Below, in pieces: positions 61,195 through 64,000 of a stretch of 64,000 bases of DNA (position 1 is the stretch's first letter; each line of letters opens with the position of its first letter). The notes under the pieces are model-generated. The model was not told the origin of the DNA. It saw only the letters and a list, made by a program, of their open reading frames with translations, and did not search any database. The position numbers and the translations under genes were made by a program. The stretch is taken from positions 124,001-188,000 of the forward strand of contig BRLC01000017.1 in NCBI GenBank assembly GCA_024343425.1. Direction: 5' to 3'. This stretch comes from Rhizobiaceae bacterium MnEN-MB40S. GTDB lineage: Bacteria > Pseudomonadota > Alphaproteobacteria > Rhizobiales > Rhizobiaceae.

Positions 61195-62595
61195 TTACCT
61201 GGCGAGCGCCTGCAGCGTGGTGAATTCCGGCTCGAACATGGACGAGACCTGTCCGAAATCCTCGACCACCTCGGTGCGCACAAAGGCGTTTTCTATCCGC
61301 GACATCGCGCTCCTGAAATCGCAGTGCGGATCATGGGCGCCGAAGACGATCTTGATGTTGACGGCGTCGTTCGGGATGAGCGGGATCCAGTCGGCCTGCA
61401 TCAGCGCATGGTCGTTGGCAAGGCCCGGAAAGCTCTGCGTGGCGGTGCGGATGACTTCCCGGACGGCACGGTCCTGCGTGTTCAGGATCGCCAGATCCGG
61501 CGGGCTGTCGGCGTAGATCTTTCTGAAACCCTCCCTGAAAGGCTCGACCAGGTTCAGCACGCGGGCAAGCAGACCGAGCGCGCCGATCATCGCCCTGGTG
61601 GATTTTCTCGCAAGTCCGATCGCTTCCGACATGAAGCCGGGGACCTGCTCGTGCGGCTTGTCGATATAGGTCGGAGAAAACAGCACGATGTTGGAATGGC
61701 TTGGCGAGTGCGCGAGCAGCTTCAGCGCGGCAAAGACCCCGATCGAGTGCGCAATGACCGGCGCCTCGGACAGATTGAAGGTCTTGGCGAAATCGGCGAC
61801 GTCGCGCGCGAAGGTTTCCATGTTGTCGAGGGCGTCGCCCGCGTGCGCCGGCGTTCCGAGAAAACCGGGCTTGACCGGGGTGAGAAGCCGGACGTTGAGC
61901 CTGGCGAAGTCCTCGACCTGGTCCGGCATCGGGAAAAACGGCAGATAGGTCGAATGCATGACGATGATCGGCCGACCGCCGGATGGCCCGACGTCCATCA
62001 CGAACAGCTTTCTCCCGCTGCTCATCGTGAGATTGTGCAGACGCCCCGCATCGCCGAAAAGCCCCCTGGATATTTCATCGGCGGTCCGTCCGGCGTCGGC
62101 CGTGTCCTTTCGTCGCGCGCTTATGTTCGTCGCCGCAAGCGCCGACATGATCGTCAGCAGTTCCGACTGCCTCGAAAGCCCGCTTTTGGTGAGCAGCGCC
62201 TTGGACTGGGTGCGCCGCGTCTCGTAGGTGGCGCCGGTCTCGGCGCTGATTTCGCGCAGTGTTCTGTTGGCCAGAAGCGATTTCAGAAGCGACATTTCGG
62301 CGGGCGTCGGCGTGTTGGCGAAGCGTTGCTGAAAAATTCGCAGGAGCTGCTCGTCGGAAATGAAGCCGATCGCGCGGGCTTCGGCGCCGGGGCTGCTCTC
62401 CATGAAACACCCTTCATTGTCGAGCAGAAGCCCGCCTGTCGCGCCTGCGCCATAAAGATCTTCCGTAAGCCAGCTGTTGAGGATTTCCGGAGACAGCCGG
62501 CTTTCGGCCGGCAGGATCGTCATCAATGTATCCAGTGTCTCGCGGGTCAGGCTCCGATCGAATCGAACAGGCTCGAACGTCTCAAAGGAATTCAT
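61195..62595 (-). CDS. LuxR-type helix-turn-helix fused to an alpha/beta hydrolase
   Basis: 466 residues from the ATG at 62595. An N-terminal region of about 90 residues without recognised domain is followed by a LuxR HTH at about 97-153 (TPAEMSLLKSLLANRTLREI, then LLTKSGLSRQSELL). A C-terminal alpha/beta hydrolase (about 190-460) follows, with the nucleophile Ser at about 284 in IAHSIGVFAA, and HDPHCDF near 430 as a possible acid/His region. The nucleophile elbow reads A-H-S-I-G rather than G-x-S-x-G. The order suggests a transcription factor with a ligand-binding or hydrolysing domain. A perfect palindrome lies 60 bases upstream. Confidence 0.88.
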   Translation of the reverse strand: MNSFETFEPVRFDRSLTRETLDTLMTILPAESRLSPEILNSWLTEDLYGAGATGGLLLDNEGCFMESSPGAEARAIGFISDEQLLRIFQQRFANTPTPAEMSLLKSLLANRTLREISAETGATYETRRTQSKALLTKSGLSRQSELLTIMSALAATNISARRKDTADAGRTADEISRGLFGDAGRLHNLTMSSGRKLFVMDVGPSGGRPIIVMHSTYLPFFPMPDQVEDFARLNVRLLTPVKPGFLGTPAHAGDALDNMETFARDVADFAKTFNLSEAPVIAHSIGVFAALKLLAHSPSHSNIVLFSPTYIDKPHEQVPGFMSEAIGLARKSTRAMIGALGLLARVLNLVEPFREGFRKIYADSPPDLAILNTQDRAVREVIRTATQSFPGLANDHALMQADWIPLIPNDAVNIKIVFGAHDPHCDFRSAMSRIENAFVRTEVVEDFGQVSSMFEPEFTTLQALAR

Positions 62596-62654
62596 GAATT
62601 AACATTACTCCGTAGCTTTTCGAGGCTGTTGGCAATGGCGTTCGGGGCAGTTTA

Positions 62655-62666
62655 ACCCAATTGGGT
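62655..62666. promoter_or_regulatory. Palindrome upstream of the HTH-hydrolase gene
   Basis: ACCCAATTGGGT is a perfect 12-base palindrome, 60 bases before the HTH-hydrolase start and 222 bases before the next plus-strand gene. It may be the autoregulatory site of this LuxR-like protein. No experimental support. The rest of the 293-base gap shows nothing else clear. Confidence 0.4.
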
Positions 62667-62888
62667 GAAGTAATCTGGATACAACTATTCAGGAAATTCC
62701 GCCATGAAATGCAAGTATCTTTTCTCGTATCGACAAAGCTTAGTCCGGATGTTTGGAATTCCATGCATCGATTCAACGACATGTTGCAGAGCGGCGGGGG
62801 ACACACCGCTCAGGACATCGGGTCGGCGCCGGGCAGTTGCGACGCCGCAGATGACGCGTGGCATAAGCGCGAAAAGGATGGGGAAGAC

Positions 62889-63893
62889 ATGGGGTCGATG
62901 GGAATAAAAGTCGGGCTGGCATGGGGGTGCCTGCTCGCGGTGCTGGCGGTGGGCGCCTCAGAAGTTCGCGCCGAAAGCAGGCAGTTCTGCCGCCAGTACG
63001 CCTCTACTACAGCGGATGTAGTCAGAGACGCGATCAGTAAAAATCCTGCCTGTCAGGATTACCACAGAGGCGTTCACGACAATTATGACATGCACTTCAA
63101 CTGGTGCATTCACAATTCGCGGGACACTGTTATGGGCGCCACGGATCATATCCGGAGCTTGGCTGCGCCCGCCGGACCCGGCGTCTATGCCCGCCACAAT
63201 GCGTGGGTCATACGCAAGGATTATCCGGGCATTTGCAGCGCGGAGATCATCGACAGGTCGAAGGGTCAGTATCTTGGCGAACTGTTGCGTTTCCAGTTTT
63301 CGTCCGGCGACTTCCGCATTGTGAGCGACTATACAGGCGGGGGAGACTTCACCCACATACTGGTGGATGGTCAGGCCTTTCCCGCCCATTTTGCACATGA
63401 GTCCGACGCAGTGGTCGCGCGGATCGACCGCAATCTCGTCTCGGCGCTCAAACGCGGGTCCGTGCTCAATCTGAACTTCGACCCGACCGGGCCGCAATAT
63501 TCGCTTTCCGGTTCGTCCGCCGCAATCGACCTCATGACGCAGTGCGCCCGGGGCCAAAACCCGTCGCCGCAGCCGGCTCCGGCGTCGGCTGGCCCCAATG
63601 TCATCCATGGCGCGTGCAAGCTGATGGTCGACGGCAGGATGCTTCTCGACATCCGTCAGGACTGTCCGATCTGGATGGCGAATGACGGCACAGGAACGTT
63701 CTGGGTCAACACCGATCGCGACGTCTATCTCGACGACTACTTCGCGGAGGTCAAACCGTCCGGAAACGGCTTGGCCTCCGGCCACTGGAACGGCGAGCGC
63801 GGCGCGACCCACGCCCAGGCCTGGCCTGGCGACGATATCCGCCTCGGCAACGGCGGATGCTGGTCGAACGCCTGCGCGACGATCTGCGCGTAA
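62889..63893 (+). CDS. Secreted cysteine-containing protein of unknown function
   Basis: 334 residues from the ATG at 62889, with AGGATGGGG upstream. Signal peptide at about 1-29 (cleavage near VRAES). The mature region has a CxxxxxxxT block (QFCRQYASTTADVV), YHMHFNWCIH-like sequence (DMHFNWCIHN), a domain near 130-225 ending SLSGSSAAIDLMTQCARG, a Pro/Ser linker and a C-terminal part of about 95 residues with four cysteines (GACKLMVDGRMLLDIRQDC, then GGCWSNACATIC). I do not recognise a family for the whole; the SLSGSSAAI segment resembles secreted rhizobial proteins. Disulfide-rich and probably periplasmic. Confidence 0.78.
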   Translation: MGSMGIKVGLAWGCLLAVLAVGASEVRAESRQFCRQYASTTADVVRDAISKNPACQDYHRGVHDNYDMHFNWCIHNSRDTVMGATDHIRSLAAPAGPGVYARHNAWVIRKDYPGICSAEIIDRSKGQYLGELLRFQFSSGDFRIVSDYTGGGDFTHILVDGQAFPAHFAHESDAVVARIDRNLVSALKRGSVLNLNFDPTGPQYSLSGSSAAIDLMTQCARGQNPSPQPAPASAGPNVIHGACKLMVDGRMLLDIRQDCPIWMANDGTGTFWVNTDRDVYLDDYFAEVKPSGNGLASGHWNGERGATHAQAWPGDDIRLGNGGCWSNACATICA

Positions 63894-63967
63894 AGGTAGG
63901 GCCGCGGCTGGGCGTCGCCCGGCAATGGCGGCGCAGACCCGCAACATTCAAGGGACAGGAGTTGAGA

Positions 63968-64000
63968 ATGACCGGACTGATTGGCGCATCGATGAAGCGG
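63968..64000 (+). CDS. Start of a gene cut by the window edge
   Basis: ATG at 63968 preceded by AGGAG at the right distance; eleven codons (MTGLIGASMKR) remain open to the window end. It is 74 bases after the secreted protein gene on the same strand, so they may form an operon. Too short to identify. Confidence 0.55.
   Translation, partial: MTGLIGASMKR

Overview
This window is a gene-dense, GC-rich chromosome segment from an alphaproteobacterium, most probably a (possibly marine) member of the Hyphomicrobiales (Rhizobiales). The evidence is gene content: the cell-cycle regulator GcrA, a PodJ-like polarity protein, a class I lysyl-tRNA synthetase, the phoR-pstSCAB-phoU-phoB order, the argD-argF-hslO operon, and the helicase and PdeM genes of the ligase-associated DNA repair set. 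I saw no rRNA or tRNA genes, insertion sequences, prophage or CRISPR arrays.

Layout. 0.1-9.8 kb: an Arg-rich membrane protein of unknown function, then the phosphate regulon with tandem Pho boxes in front of pstS. 9.8-11.2 kb: a regularly spaced intergenic repeat array, convergent gcrA, and a gcrA/argD divergent region holding a dense cluster of GANTC (CcrM) sites. 11.2-15 kb: argD-argF-hslO and a secreted fasciclin protein. 15.2-20 kb: a two-gene RND efflux system. 20-20.7 kb: an AbrB/Doc-type toxin-antitoxin pair. 20.7-26.4 kb: trkH, apaG, a CDP-alcohol phosphatidyltransferase, an orphan response regulator, DUF952 and pyrD. 26.5-28.8 kb: a two-gene carnitine degradation module. 28.9-32.8 kb: aldo/keto reductase, CDF and MATE transporters. 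32.9-36.2 kb: Lhr-type helicase and PdeM. 36.2-41.7 kb: TIGR02186/TauE pair and PodJ-like protein. 42-48.5 kb: a complete beta-oxidation operon with two acyl-CoA dehydrogenases, thiolase and FadB, behind a palindromic operator/promoter. 48.6-49.4 kb: an isomerase gene followed by a second copy of the repeat array in inverted orientation. 49.5-55.8 kb: mtnA-mtnK divergent from a ribose-type ABC importer, together a probable methylthioribose uptake and salvage unit. 55.9-64 kb: an orphan solute-binding protein, TerB-like protein, lysK, methyltransferase, tautomerase, LysE exporter, a LuxR-HTH/alpha-beta hydrolase fusion, a secreted protein and the start of one more gene.

The features least explained by known families are the two copies of the same roughly 20-bp repeat array. 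The unit core is CCGAAACAAAGCCA and its period is about 38 bp in copy A. The copies lie 39 kb apart, each in a convergent 3'-3' gap and each ending in an AT-rich stretch. Other points worth checking are the GANTC cluster at gcrA, a terminator-like hairpin placed at the predicted argD transcription start, and the mtn/ABC divergent unit with its TGTCAA/TTGACA operator.
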